In this document: piece by piece, positions 38,327-47,487 of the stretch
Numbering within the stretch: position 1 is the stretch's first letter
Layout of the letters: each line of letters opens with the position of its first letter
Assembly (NCBI GenBank): GCA_913048995.1
Contig: CAJWXK010000002.1
Span: 1 to 48,607, forward strand
Source of the DNA: an uncultured Synechococcus sp.
Lineage (GTDB): Bacteria > Cyanobacteriota > Cyanobacteriia > PCC-6307 > Cyanobiaceae
DNA: 48,607 bases
Direction of reading: 5' to 3'
Position numbers and translations under genes: made by a program
Notes under the pieces: generated by a model
What the model saw: only the letters and a program-made list of their open reading frames with translations
Database searches by the model: none
What the model was told of the DNA's origin: nothing

Positions 38327-39010
38327 ATGTGCTTTTCCGCTTCCGCCAGCTTCACGGCGGCTGCTGTGCTGGTCCCAATCGGTCTGTACGGCACTCACAT
38401 CGCCCGCAGCACGGATCAGAAGGCCTATGTGCCATTGGCGATGACTCCGGCTTTCTTTGGTACGCAGCAGTTCGTTGAAGGTCTGCAGTGGATCTCTATT
38501 AACAATGGCGGCCTTGAGCCTCTCGGTACGATCACTGCAAAGGGCTTTCTGTTTTTTGCCTACTGCTTCTGGATGATCTGGATTCCTTTTTGTGCTTACC
38601 GCATCAGTCAGGCCACCGAAAGTGAAGCGATGCAGAATCGTTTGAAATGGGTCTGGCTGGTGGCTTCATTGTTGGGAATTGGTTTCTATATTCCTGTGTT
38701 ATTTCAGCCGGACTTGGTTCAACCGGCAATCACGGCCGGAAGTATTTCCTACAATGTCAATACGGTCTGGCATAATTTTATCAACACCGAGCCTGTTGGT
38801 CAGCTGGTGTATTGGGGTTTCATTGTTCTTCCTTTGGTAGCCCTGCGCGATAAGGCCGTGCGCTTATTTGGAGTCATGATCTTTGTGTCAATTTTCCTGA
38901 CCTGGTTCACCCATGCTATGGCCTTTAATTCGGTGTGGTGCTTCTACTCTGCTGTGCTCTCGGTCATGATCCTCTGGATTATTAACCGCCCTCGACTTAA
39001 GAATGTTTGA
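38327..39010 (+). CDS. DUF6629-like membrane protein
   Basis: The 227-aa protein begins MCFSASASFTAAAVLVPIGL, the signature of DUF6629. It has six or seven hydrophobic helices; FFGTQQFVEGLQWISI and GFLFFAYCFWMIWIPF are in the family pattern. Its function is unknown. It overlaps the next gene by 8 bp, and both form part of a three-gene unit with the hydrolase-like gene at 39549. Confidence 0.65.
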   Translation: MCFSASASFTAAAVLVPIGLYGTHIARSTDQKAYVPLAMTPAFFGTQQFVEGLQWISINNGGLEPLGTITAKGFLFFAYCFWMIWIPFCAYRISQATESEAMQNRLKWVWLVASLLGIGFYIPVLFQPDLVQPAITAGSISYNVNTVWHNFINTEPVGQLVYWGFIVLPLVALRDKAVRLFGVMIFVSIFLTWFTHAMAFNSVWCFYSAVLSVMILWIINRPRLKNV

Positions 39011-39545
39011 GCATCATCTTGAACAACTTGTTGAGAGTTCTGTTTTGGCAATTCCCCAGGCCCAAAGGGGCCTGGGGCTCACGATTGCCGTAGGCTTTTC
39101 TTTCTCCCTGGCGCACGTGTTCTCGCTGATGGCGAACCGGCTACGGCCACGCCAGATCCTTGTGCACGTGATTCTTGATTCCCTTGTCCTTGGTTCGGCC
39201 CTGCTGATCGGTAGCTTTCTCAATCTGTTGATGATTGCGCTTGTGGCTGGTCAGGTGCTTGAGCCCCAGGTGTTCTTCAATGCAATGGCAGGTGCTCTGG
39301 CTCCGGGGCTTTTCTATGTGTTGGTGGCAGCTCCTTACATCAGCGATTTGATTGCCATCGTGATCTGGTTCTTGGTTCATCTCAACGTGGTTACCCTCGT
39401 GCACCTGCGCTTTGGTCTGCCCTATGAACAGGTGCTGTTGATCACCGCTCCGGGATACATCCTTACTTTGGGGATGGTGGGGCTGGTGTTTCGCCAGAGT
39501 TGGCGCCGCAGTTATCTGCGTTTGGCCTCAGCGTTGAAAGACTGA
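39003..39545 (+). CDS. Membrane protein of unknown family (180 aa)
   Basis: I do not recognise the family. About five hydrophobic segments are visible, for example LTIAVGFSFSLAHVFSLMAN and ISDLIAIVIWFLVHLNVVTL. Small polar and His residues (H15, H54 and others) lie near helix ends. It overlaps the preceding DUF6629-like gene and lies 3 bp before the next gene, so the three are cotranscribed. Confidence 0.6.
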   Translation: MFEHHLEQLVESSVLAIPQAQRGLGLTIAVGFSFSLAHVFSLMANRLRPRQILVHVILDSLVLGSALLIGSFLNLLMIALVAGQVLEPQVFFNAMAGALAPGLFYVLVAAPYISDLIAIVIWFLVHLNVVTLVHLRFGLPYEQVLLITAPGYILTLGMVGLVFRQSWRRSYLRLASALKD

Positions 39546-39548
39546 GCT

Positions 39549-40640
39549 ATGGCAGTGTCTGACCATGCCCGCGATCTGGCTAAGCAGAACCGGCGCAATT
39601 TCCGCGGGCTGATCTTGACCGTGGTGTTGGTTGTCTTTGGTGCAGCTCTGGTTTTCCTGCCGAGCTCTTGGACGAAACCACTGGATCAAGGTGTTGGCGC
39701 CCTGGTGCTCCTTGGCCGTGACCTGTTGTTGGCGCTGCTGCTGATTATTCCGATCGCAGGGATCTATTCACTTGTTAATCAATTTGCTTTCTGGGAGGGA
39801 TGGCTTGATGGGATCCCCCAACCCTCGGAGGTGTTGGCCAGCGGCAAGAGTGCGGCCAGCCGAAAGGTACGCCGTTTTGTTATCTATCTCGATGGCATTC
39901 ATCAGCTCGAGCGGGATCACCCTCCCAGGGTCAGCGCGTTCCTCGAAGAACTTCAAGCCCGCCTGCAGCAGGATCACCAGCTTGTTCGAGGCCTTGAAAC
40001 CTACACCGTGTTTCAGGTCGATCTGGCTGAAGATCATGGCACTGCTTGGTTTTGGCGTCGTCTCTTTGCCTTGCAGGAGCATCACCCCAGTGCGGTGATC
40101 TGCCTTTTAGCCAGCGTGCTGGTGCAGGCCAATAATGTCATCAAGGTGGGGATTTCTTCGGATCGCCGTTATGGCCCGATTCTCAACTATGAGCTTGCTT
40201 TGAAGATCACATTGCGCTTAGTGGAGGAGGGCTTTGATCCGGCCCATGGTTCTGAACTCGTGCTTCTGGGCTATAGCGGTGGTGGGGAGATGGCTATGGG
40301 TGTTGCCGACTATCTCCGCCGCATCTGTGGTGTGCCGGTGCAGATCATTACCTTCTGCGGGGTCTTCAGCGGCAATCAGTGGTTGCTTGATCTCAAAAGG
40401 GTCACGATGATCCTGGGCACCGTGGATCCAGTTGCCGCCCTCGGCCAGATCGCTTACCCGGGGCGCCTTGGCATCCTGCCCTTCACGAAGTGGAACCGTG
40501 CCCGCCGTTCGGGTCTGGTGCATCGCTCCATGGTCAAGGGCATGACCCACAACGGTGCCAGCGGTCCTTTTTCAGATCGATACCGCAGTGAGGTCGTCGG
40601 GCGCATTCTGCAGGTTCTCGACCAACAACAGGGGACTTGA
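39549..40640 (+). CDS. Membrane-anchored alpha/beta-hydrolase-like protein (363 aa)
   Basis: Two hydrophobic helices (about residues 22-40 and 52-76) are followed by a soluble domain from about 100. In it, RRFVIYLDGIHQLERDHPPR is a strand with a following loop. LVLLGYSGGGEMAMGVADYL holds a GxSxG nucleophile (GYSGG, about residues 239-243), and MVKGMTHNGASGPFSDRY has a histidine. This is a hydrolase fold held on a membrane. It resembles no family I can name. Its last 69 bp overlap the end of the gene on the other strand. Confidence 0.6.
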   Translation: MAVSDHARDLAKQNRRNFRGLILTVVLVVFGAALVFLPSSWTKPLDQGVGALVLLGRDLLLALLLIIPIAGIYSLVNQFAFWEGWLDGIPQPSEVLASGKSAASRKVRRFVIYLDGIHQLERDHPPRVSAFLEELQARLQQDHQLVRGLETYTVFQVDLAEDHGTAWFWRRLFALQEHHPSAVICLLASVLVQANNVIKVGISSDRRYGPILNYELALKITLRLVEEGFDPAHGSELVLLGYSGGGEMAMGVADYLRRICGVPVQIITFCGVFSGNQWLLDLKRVTMILGTVDPVAALGQIAYPGRLGILPFTKWNRARRSGLVHRSMVKGMTHNGASGPFSDRYRSEVVGRILQVLDQQQGT

Positions 40641-41957
40641 TGTCGGTTGAGTGGCTTTAAGGCGCTGCCAGGCGGCCTGGGCTGTGGTTCCCTGAAGCGA
40701 AACATCCAGGGGAAGTTCTTTCAGCGCGTGTAGGTAACGATCAATGGCAGGGCCATGGCTTGAAGGCAGCCGCGAACGCAGCTCAGTGGCGCAGCGACTC
40801 AGCCGCTCGCGCCATAGGCCACTGATGACGACGGGAAAAAGCTCGCAATGCCCCCAGCTGGCCTGCTGAATCAGGGCGGTGGTGTCAATGCAGTAGCCCA
40901 AGGTGCCGTAGCCCCCCAGGCGCAGATGCTGCGCATCGGCGACGGTGTTGTGCACCCAGCCCATCACATCGGTGAGGTCCATCAGCTCCAGGAGCGCTTC
41001 GCCCTGCCATGGCTCCCCCTGGTAGCGAACTGTTCCATTACTTCGATCATTTTGCCAAGGGCGATGGAGATCATTTAGCGCTTCCCAGCCGCAGAGCCCT
41101 TCAGTGCCTTGATAAAACTGCAAGAGCAATGATGCGTTCTCTCCTTGCAACTCCAGCTCAATGCTGCTGTGGGGCAGCACGGCGTGGATCTCATGGCCAT
41201 CGCGATCAATCAGTCCGGTGCGCAGGGGTAGGCCGATCGGCACCTGACTCCAGCTGTCATCCTCCTCGCGCAGGCTGGCTCCCAAGCCAAAGCTTGCAAC
41301 ACTTGCGCGGCAGCGGGCTCTGGCCTGCCAGCCGTTCTCTAGGAGTTCAGCCAGCCAGACTCGGCTGCCCGCCCCAGCAGCTGAGCTGGCGTGAAGCGCG
41401 CTTGCCGCTTGGTTCAGAGCTCTGGCTACGTCGCCATTGGCCTGACGTTGGCAGGCGTTCTGGCTGTGCCGCAGGCCTACGTTTTGCCACACCAGCCCAG
41501 GGGCCAATTGGCTTTCCCGTTTTGGTGGTTCGATTCGATCGGGCGTGCCATGCTGTTGCGCCAGTTTCAGCACATCTGGCCAGGGTGGGATCGGTCCACC
41601 CTGATCGCCGCGCCAACGCTTCAGGGCAGTCGGCCCATTGCCGGAAGCTGGCAGCATTCCCGCAAGCTCATCGCCAAGCAGGGCCAGGAGCGCTGGGCTT
41701 AGCAGTCCCTGTTCCAGCAGCTGAGCCAGTCCATGAAGCTGTTCTGGTAGCTGGGCTGGTGCCAGCCGCCAGCGGCGCGGCAGCAACCACAGCAAAGGCT
41801 GCAAGCGCGGATGCTTCAGATCCACGACCAGACGCCGCAGATAGTCTTCGCGACTAAGGCCGCTCTGCAGCAAGCTGCGCTCGAGTGCAGCTTCGAGGCT
41901 GATCAGGTCAACTCCGAGCTGAGTTGAGGTGCTGATCTCCAACAGGTCGTTGCCCAT
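40572..41957 (-). CDS. Conserved cyanobacterial hypothetical protein (461 aa)
   Basis: I do not recognise a named function. The ATG at 41957 (MGNDLLEIS) is preferred to one at 42047 because the extra 30 residues have no conserved look. The protein is soluble. The N-terminal third is helical and leucine-rich (LQPLLWLLPRRWRLAPAQLP). The middle has LREEDDSWSQVPIGLPLRTG with strand-rich sequence, and the C-terminal third has VHNTVADAQHLRLGGYGTLG. The size and pattern suggest a multi-domain cytoplasmic protein. It converges with the gene at 39549 and overlaps it by 69 bp. Confidence 0.6.
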   Translation of the reverse strand: MGNDLLEISTSTQLGVDLISLEAALERSLLQSGLSREDYLRRLVVDLKHPRLQPLLWLLPRRWRLAPAQLPEQLHGLAQLLEQGLLSPALLALLGDELAGMLPASGNGPTALKRWRGDQGGPIPPWPDVLKLAQQHGTPDRIEPPKRESQLAPGLVWQNVGLRHSQNACQRQANGDVARALNQAASALHASSAAGAGSRVWLAELLENGWQARARCRASVASFGLGASLREEDDSWSQVPIGLPLRTGLIDRDGHEIHAVLPHSSIELELQGENASLLLQFYQGTEGLCGWEALNDLHRPWQNDRSNGTVRYQGEPWQGEALLELMDLTDVMGWVHNTVADAQHLRLGGYGTLGYCIDTTALIQQASWGHCELFPVVISGLWRERLSRCATELRSRLPSSHGPAIDRYLHALKELPLDVSLQGTTAQAAWQRLKATQPTSSPLLLVENLQNAPDDLTAVSI

Positions 41958-42101
41958 GGCCCTGGATGCCTTCCTGCACTGTGGCCTCTGCATTGCGAAT
42001 TGGGGAGAACAACTCATGACCTGATCTTTTGCTCCGGGTAGGTTCAAAAACCAACCGCTGCAGGAGCTATGAGCAGTCTTCCCGTTGTTGCCGGTTTTGC
42101 C

Positions 42102-42338
42102 TCAGTCCTTTTGCTCCTGGTGATCAGTTCCCAGCGTTTCTGATCCTTCTAAGGGTGTTGTGTAAGGCACCACGACCAGGAACAAACCCCACCAGGCCAG
42201 CACAACCAACGCGACTGGCGCTGTCACCCACCATCGCCCCAGCACAAGCCAGCTCGCCGCAATGGCTGCGATGCCGCTGAGCAATATTGACCAGGGCTGA
42301 CACCACCAGGGTTTCAGCGACCAGAAACCCTGGGCCAT
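42102..42338 (-). CDS. Small membrane protein, DUF6737-like (78 aa)
   Basis: The product starts with SLKPWWCQPWSILLSGIAAI, a pattern I associate with a cyanobacterial small membrane family (DUF6737). A second helix (VALVVLAWWGLFLVVVP) follows and the tail is charged. Its function is unknown. It is divergent from the methyltransferase gene at 42371 by 32 bp. Confidence 0.6.
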   Translation of the reverse strand: MAQGFWSLKPWWCQPWSILLSGIAAIAASWLVLGRWWVTAPVALVVLAWWGLFLVVVPYTTPLEGSETLGTDHQEQKD

Positions 42339-42370
42339 CGTGGGGGAACCTCCTCTACGTCAAGGCTGGC

Positions 42371-42985
42371 ATGGATGCGCGGCTCTGGTTTCCTGCCACC
42401 GAACGAAATCGTGATCCTTTGGCGGCGGTGTTGCAGCCGCTGCTGCCGAACTCCGGCCTGGTCCTGGAGGTTGCCAGTGGCAGCGGAGAGCACCTTTGCT
42501 ATTTCCAGCAGCGCTTTGCGGCTAGCCATCCCCGGTTGCGCTGGCAGGGCAGTGATCCCCTCGAAGAGCACCGCGCCAGCTTGGTGGCGTGGGGCGAGCA
42601 TCTCAATTTGATGACCATGGAACCTCCGTTGGCGCTTGACGCCACCCGACGTCCCTGGCCAGCTCTGAATCCTGCGCTGATGCTCTGTATCAATATGATT
42701 CACATCGCTCCTTGGCAGGCCTGTGAGGGATTGATGGTTGAGGCCAGTGCCCAGCTCTCGCCAGGTGGGCGATTGGTGCTCTACGGCCCCTTTGTTGAGG
42801 ATGCTGTCCCCACCAGTCCTAGTAATAAAGACTTTGATGCCAGTCTGCGCAACCGCGATGCCCGGTGGGGGTTACGGCGGCTTGAGGAGGTCACAGCCCT
42901 GGCTGCTCGCTTTGGTCTTCAACAGGATCGCCGCTGGTCGATGCCGGCCAACAACTTGACAGTGACTTTTAGGCGGCTTGGCTGA
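42371..42985 (+). CDS. DUF938-family SAM-dependent methyltransferase
   Basis: The 204-aa protein matches DUF938. MDARLWFPATERNRDPLAAV opens the family, and LVLEVASGSGEHLCYFQQRF is the SAM motif I. LMLCINMIHIAPWQACEGLM and GGRLVLYGPF are later motifs, and NKDFDASLRNRDARWGLRRL is the conserved C-terminal part. The substrate is unknown. The ATG at 42371 is chosen by family N terminus and clears the small gene on the other strand. It overlaps pgeF by 17 bp at the 3' end. Confidence 0.82.
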   Translation: MDARLWFPATERNRDPLAAVLQPLLPNSGLVLEVASGSGEHLCYFQQRFAASHPRLRWQGSDPLEEHRASLVAWGEHLNLMTMEPPLALDATRRPWPALNPALMLCINMIHIAPWQACEGLMVEASAQLSPGGRLVLYGPFVEDAVPTSPSNKDFDASLRNRDARWGLRRLEEVTALAARFGLQQDRRWSMPANNLTVTFRRLG

Positions 42986-43742
42986 CGATGCTGCTCCACT
43001 GCACCGCTTTGACTTGATCGCGGCGCCAGGAGTGGAACAGCTCTGCTTCGGCCACGGTGCATAGGGGGCATCGATGGATCTGACTTTCCTTCAGCCCCAG
43101 TTGGTTTAGCTGCTGGGATGCAGCGATTCGGATGTCCAGTCGGTCCCGTCCGGGCTGAGGGTCATCGAGTACGGCTCCTGCCGCCTGGAGTATCTCGAGG
43201 GAGCCGAGCTGTTCGCTGACACTGCGCTTCACCTGATAGTTCTTGCCACTCACGGCAGGCCCAAGGGCCACCTGTAGATGCTCGCGTCGACTGCCTTTGC
43301 GCTCCAGTTGCTCGATGGCCTTCTCCAGGATGCCGGCTGCTACTCCGCGCCAGCCGGCATGGCACGCCGCCACCCGGCCGCTGTGCTGATCGGCCAGTAG
43401 GGCCGGTGTGCAGTCCGCTCCGGCGACCCAGAGGCTTTGGCCTGGTTGATCACTCACGAGGCCGTCCGCTTCCGGCCAGGGCTCCGACGTCGCCGTACTG
43501 GCCTCGATGACGGTGCCGCTATGGATCTGCTTGAGACGGTGCACACTCACACCGGCACTGACGTAACCAACCAGCTCATCTGGCTCACGGCCATGCCATT
43601 GGCGCGTGAAGAAGCCGTGTTCAAAGCTCTGCAGTGCATCGCATTGCAGGTAATAGCCGCCGTAGGTGCCAATCCAGGTCCACCCCTGGAGATCGTTGAA
43701 GCCCTTATCGGGTCGTGCAAACGGCGACTGCTTTTCAGACAT
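42969..43742 (-). CDS. pgeF: Peptidoglycan editing factor/YfiH-type multicopper-oxidase-like protein
   Basis: The 257-aa protein belongs to the laccase-domain YfiH/PgeF family. FEHGFFTRQWHG is near the start, LKQIHSGTVIEAS and ADCTPALLADQHSGRVAACHAGWRGVAAGIL hold the metal-binding H, C and H residues, and HRCPLCTVAEAELFHSWRRD is at the end. The family hydrolyses or edits peptidoglycan precursors or acts on purine nucleosides. The ATG at 43742 gives the family N terminus; its first bases overlap the end of the tab2-like gene by 8 bp. Confidence 0.85.
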   Translation of the reverse strand: MSEKQSPFARPDKGFNDLQGWTWIGTYGGYYLQCDALQSFEHGFFTRQWHGREPDELVGYVSAGVSVHRLKQIHSGTVIEASTATSEPWPEADGLVSDQPGQSLWVAGADCTPALLADQHSGRVAACHAGWRGVAAGILEKAIEQLERKGSRREHLQVALGPAVSGKNYQVKRSVSEQLGSLEILQAAGAVLDDPQPGRDRLDIRIAASQQLNQLGLKESQIHRCPLCTVAEAELFHSWRRDQVKAVQWSSIVSQAA

Positions 43743-44586
43743 CGGGTAGGTCGCGCAGCAGCCAGAAACCAGCAAAATCGTTCGCTTCTGCGCTGCGCTG
43801 TACGGCCAGAAATTGCAACCCTCCGGCCTGCTTCCGAGCTGCAGCGAGGGCTTCGGCGGCGGAGCTGGCCTCTTCTTCCTTGAGATCACTTACCAGCCAG
43901 CGATCCTCCATGCCGGCCTCAAGAACCAGCTGACGGCCGCTCACCTCAAGTCGAACCGGCTCGAGTCCGCTGAGCCAGCCGGCAAGAGCTAGAGCACGGC
44001 TGCTGCTGAAAAGACGTAGTCCGGGCACCATCGCCTCTCCATCGCATGAGGGCAGAGGCACCAGTCCGCTGAAATCAATGGGCCAATCGGCTGCATCGGC
44101 CAGGCTGGCAGCAGGCAAGCTCGCCCAGCCCCAACTGTCGCCGCGTATGGCCTCCGGCAGTGGCAGCGCTACAGGTTGAAGAGCATTTGGCGGTGGTGCA
44201 AGTGGACCGCTCATGTGGCCTTCCATTTCCGGATAGACCTGAGCTTCGCGCTGCAGCAACCACTCGATTAGGGCGTAGCAGCGCCGGCTGGGAACCATCT
44301 CGATACCTAATTGCTCGGCGGCCCGCTGCACCATTGTGCGCATTGAGTTTCGCCAGCAGCGCAGGCGTTTTGGGACCGCTGCTCCCTCATCGTTGGCTTG
44401 CTCAATGGCATCGGTGAGGGCCTGCTTCAGCCACAGGGAGTTGACGCTGCTGGCAGCACAGAATCGCTGCCAGCGGAAGCTCCCGTCACCATTGCTGATC
44501 AGAAGCTCCCAGCGCTTCTTGCCGTTCTCGTCAAGCAGGGGACGGGAGTAATAGTCCAACTCCCAGACGTCGGTTGGGACGCTCAT
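43735..44586 (-). CDS. Tab2/Atab2-family RNA-binding protein
   Basis: The 283-aa protein shows the Tab2 family pattern. It opens WELDYYSRPLLDENGKKRWE, has WRNSMRTMVQRAAEQLGIEM in the middle, and ends GGLQFLAVQRSAEANDFAGF. In algae and plants this family helps translation of photosystem I psaB mRNA. It lies between pgeF and the S1-domain gene on the same strand, overlapping both by a few bases, so the three are probably one operon. The link to an S1 RNA-binding protein fits an mRNA-binding role. Confidence 0.82.
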   Translation of the reverse strand: MSVPTDVWELDYYSRPLLDENGKKRWELLISNGDGSFRWQRFCAASSVNSLWLKQALTDAIEQANDEGAAVPKRLRCWRNSMRTMVQRAAEQLGIEMVPSRRCYALIEWLLQREAQVYPEMEGHMSGPLAPPPNALQPVALPLPEAIRGDSWGWASLPAASLADAADWPIDFSGLVPLPSCDGEAMVPGLRLFSSSRALALAGWLSGLEPVRLEVSGRQLVLEAGMEDRWLVSDLKEEEASSAAEALAAARKQAGGLQFLAVQRSAEANDFAGFWLLRDLPDV

Positions 44587-45812
44587 CCGGCGTTCTGTTC
44601 CTCGACGCGCATCATGTTGCGGGCACGGTTGGCCCGATCCTGGGCCTCAGCCATCAGGGCTTCTTTGCTTACCAGCAGCTCACCGGGCTGATTCTCGAGC
44701 AAAGCGGTGTTGAGCCCAATGCGTCCCCGTCCAGGGTCGAGCTCAGTGACCAGCGCCTTCACCTCATCGCCCTGTTGAAAGGCCTCGCGCAGGTCACGCA
44801 TGGCGCCGCCGGTGACGCAGCTCTGGTGAAGCAGGCCGCTGACGCCGCCGAGATCAACAAAGAAGCCGTAGGGCTTGATGCTGGCTACATGGCCGCTCAC
44901 GAGTTGGCCGACCTCAAGTTCAGAGAAGCGGGCGGCCAGGGCTGCCTTCTTCTCGGAGAGAACGAGCTTGCGAGTGTCAGGGTTGACCTCCAAGAAGGCT
45001 GCCCCGAGGGTCTTACCCACTAGGGCTTCATGGTTCTCACCCTCGTTGAGTTGAGAACGCGGGATGAAGCCCCGAAGGCCTTCGAGATCGCAGGTGCAGC
45101 CGCCCCGGTTGAAACCGTTGATTTTGACCTGCACCACTTTTCCATCCTTTTCCAGCTGTCGAACTTTCTCCCATGCCTGTCGCAGGGCAAGAGCGCGACA
45201 ACTGATGGTCACCATGCCATCGGCATTTTGTTCGCGGGTGACAAGAACCTGAACCTCCATCCCTTTGGGGAAGCGGTTTTTGAGGTCGGTAATCACTCCA
45301 AGTCCACATTCGCTCTTGGGCATGAAACCCGGCGCTTTACCGCCGATGTCCACATAGATCCCATCGCTTTCGTGCTCGATGACCTTGCCGGTGACCACGT
45401 CACCTGTGGCTCCGATCGGCTCGTTCTCATCCAGGGCTGCCAGGAAAGCTTCTTCGTCGAAATCAAAGTCATCCACTTGGCGATTCTTCGTTTGCTCTGC
45501 CCTCTGCTGCTGAGGGGGAGCTTGGCGGCGCCGCTCCTGATCCGCTGGCCCAAGCAGATCAGCCATCGTCATGCCCGCCATCGGGTCGGCAGCCTCGAGA
45601 TCGCCTGCACTGGGACGAGCAGCTTGCTTGGGCCCGTCTAGGCGTGGCTGGGAGGCCGCCTCGGTTTGCCTTCGTTCCTCTGCTGCGCGCTGCCGGCGCT
45701 CCTCTTCTTCCTTTTTATTGATCGCCAGGATGGCAAGGGGCTTCTGCAGGGACCCCGGTGAAAAGGGCTTGTTGGGGCTGTCGCTGCCGGGGCCGCTCAT
45801 GACCTGATTCAT
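44583..45812 (-). CDS. S1-domain RNA-binding protein, ribosomal protein S1 homologue
   Basis: The 409-aa protein has three S1 domains, at about residues 135-205, 220-290 and 300-370. Examples are GDVVTGKVIEHESDGIYVDI, VVQVKINGFNRGGCTCDLEG and GQLVSGHVASIKPYGFFVDL. The first 120 residues are hydrophilic and low-complexity (Arg, Glu, Gln). Cyanobacteria have two or more S1-like proteins; the extended N terminus suggests the Rps1b/Nbp1 type rather than the main RpsA. It probably aids mRNA binding to the ribosome. The ATG at 45812 is used; M5 is also possible. Confidence 0.83.
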   Translation of the reverse strand: MNQVMSGPGSDSPNKPFSPGSLQKPLAILAINKKEEEERRQRAAEERRQTEAASQPRLDGPKQAARPSAGDLEAADPMAGMTMADLLGPADQERRRQAPPQQQRAEQTKNRQVDDFDFDEEAFLAALDENEPIGATGDVVTGKVIEHESDGIYVDIGGKAPGFMPKSECGLGVITDLKNRFPKGMEVQVLVTREQNADGMVTISCRALALRQAWEKVRQLEKDGKVVQVKINGFNRGGCTCDLEGLRGFIPRSQLNEGENHEALVGKTLGAAFLEVNPDTRKLVLSEKKAALAARFSELEVGQLVSGHVASIKPYGFFVDLGGVSGLLHQSCVTGGAMRDLREAFQQGDEVKALVTELDPGRGRIGLNTALLENQPGELLVSKEALMAEAQDRANRARNMMRVEEQNAG

Positions 45813-45851
45813 GCGATTTCACACTGTAGGCAGCATTCCCATGCTTGAGCT

Positions 45852-46658
45852 GTGTTTCCAAGGCGACTTGATCATCTGTCCTGGCCAGTGCTCGAGCGCT
45901 GGGCCGGCCTGCCCGGGGCTACAGCTGTGCTGCCGATAGGTGCGGTGGAGCAGCACGGACCACACCTTCCCCTGGGCACCGACTATCTCTTTGCTGAAGC
46001 GGTTCTTGACCGCGTTCTCAAACGCTTGCCCCCGGAGTTGCCACTCGCCCGTCTCCCCGTGCTGAGTTATGGCTTCTCGCCGGAGCATTTGGGCTTTCCC
46101 GGCACGGTCACTTTGTCGGCCGAGACGCTGCTGGCCCAGCTCGAAGCAGTCGGGGCGGCCCTTTCGGAGGCGGGCGTGCGTCGATTAGTACTTTTTAACG
46201 CTCACGGCGGTCAGATCGCTTTGCTGCAGGTCGCAGCGCGGCAGCTGCAGCAGCGTTTGCCCGCTCTTGCAGTGTTGCCCTGGTTTCTCTGGAGTGGTCC
46301 ACCTGGGGTGATCGATCAAATCCCTGAACCTGAGCGAAGCCAGGGCCTTCATGCTGGCCGGTTGGAGACCAGTCTGATGTTGGCTCTTCATCCTGAGCTG
46401 GTCGGACCGCTGCCCTCTCCAGAGCCGTTGCCACAGCCTCCCGCTGGCCTCTCACTGGAGGGCACTGTTCCCAGCGCCTGGCGCACCCGCACCATCAGTC
46501 AGAACGGGGTCGTAGGTGATCCTGCTGGGGCGACGGCCGAAGAGGGGGAAGCGCTTCTAGAAGGGCTAGTCAAGGGTTGGTGTGAGCTCTTCCAGACTTT
46601 GGTGGACTCAAACTGGCCCCATCATTCGGCTTGCATCGGTACAGTGCAGCGTCAATAA
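45852..46658 (+). CDS. Creatininase-family amidohydrolase
   Basis: The 268-aa protein has the family metal motif [20 protein letters not shown] (about residues 31-50). Further landmarks are [35 protein letters not shown] and [21 protein letters not shown], which carry further His, Asp and Glu ligands. Members cleave cyclic amides; the substrate here is unknown, and it is probably not creatinine in an autotroph. The start is GTG at 45852. It stands directly before the alkane genes, a common arrangement in cyanobacteria. Confidence 0.83.
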   Translation: MFPRRLDHLSWPVLERWAGLPGATAVLPIGAVEQHGPHLPLGTDYLFAEAVLDRVLKRLPPELPLARLPVLSYGFSPEHLGFPGTVTLSAETLLAQLEAVGAALSEAGVRRLVLFNAHGGQIALLQVAARQLQQRLPALAVLPWFLWSGPPGVIDQIPEPERSQGLHAGRLETSLMLALHPELVGPLPSPEPLPQPPAGLSLEGTVPSAWRTRTISQNGVVGDPAGATAEEGEALLEGLVKGWCELFQTLVDSNWPHHSACIGTVQRQ

Positions 46659-46675
46659 CTCTCCGCGCAGCTGTA

Positions 46676-47401
46676 ATGGCCTCCTCCGTTCTGGATTCCT
46701 GCGTCGACGGCACTCCTGCCCTCGAGGTAGAGCTGCCTGATTTCACAACGGAGGCCTACAAGTCCGCCTACAGCCGTATTAACGCCATTGTGATCGAGGG
46801 GGAGCAGGAGGCTCATGACAACTACATCTCCCTAGGCACCTTGATTCCCGAGCAGGCCGATGAGTTGGCCGGTCTGGCTCGCATGGAGATGAAGCATATG
46901 AAAGGTTTCCAGGCTTGTGGCCGCAATCTGAGCGTCGAGCCGGACATGGTTTTCGCTAAGACCTTTTTCTCTGATCTGCACGGAAATTTCCGTACGGCGC
47001 TTGATCAGAACAAAGTCGTCACCTGTCTGGTCATTCAGGCGCTGATGATCGAAGCCTTCGCCATCGCCGCTTATCACATCTATATCCCTGTTGCTGATCC
47101 CTTCGCCCGCAAGATCACCGAGGGTGTGGTCAAGGATGAGTACACCCACCTCAATTACGGCCAGGAATGGCTCAAGGCCAATTTCGATGCTTCCCGTGAG
47201 GAGATCGAGCAGGCCAACCGTGAGAACCTGCCCATCATCCGACGCATGCTCGAAGAGGTGGCTGACGATGCGGCCGTTTTGAAGATGGAGAAGGAAAGCC
47301 TGATTGAGGACTTCCTGATTGCTTATCAGGAAGCACTTATGGAAATCGGCTTTGGTCCGCGCGATCTCGCAAGAATGAGTGCAGCTGCGCTAGCGGTCTG
47401 A
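46676..47401 (+). CDS. Aldehyde deformylating oxygenase
   Basis: The 241-aa di-iron protein matches cyanobacterial ADO. Iron ligands are E43 (EGEQEA), E71 and H74 (MEMKH), E126 ([11 protein letters not shown]), and E155 and H158 ([10 protein letters not shown]). It converts fatty aldehydes from AAR into alkanes and formate. The ATG at 46676 gives the usual N terminus; an upstream ATG adds 15 residues. The next gene is the acyl-ACP reductase, giving the two-step alkane pathway. Confidence 0.95.
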   Translation: MASSVLDSCVDGTPALEVELPDFTTEAYKSAYSRINAIVIEGEQEAHDNYISLGTLIPEQADELAGLARMEMKHMKGFQACGRNLSVEPDMVFAKTFFSDLHGNFRTALDQNKVVTCLVIQALMIEAFAIAAYHIYIPVADPFARKITEGVVKDEYTHLNYGQEWLKANFDASREEIEQANRENLPIIRRMLEEVADDAAVLKMEKESLIEDFLIAYQEALMEIGFGPRDLARMSAAALAV

Positions 47402-47487
47402 GCTTGGCTCCGTCCTGCTCGGTGTCGTGGGACACTTTTTGAATCTCTTTGCTCCCGGTGATTGCTCCCGGGCGTAGTGCTTAAGGC

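Noticed and set aside
41009-41857. Plus-strand open frame of 282 aa
   Set aside because: It lies antisense within the conserved 461-aa gene and has the Ala/Arg/Pro-rich look of a shadow frame.
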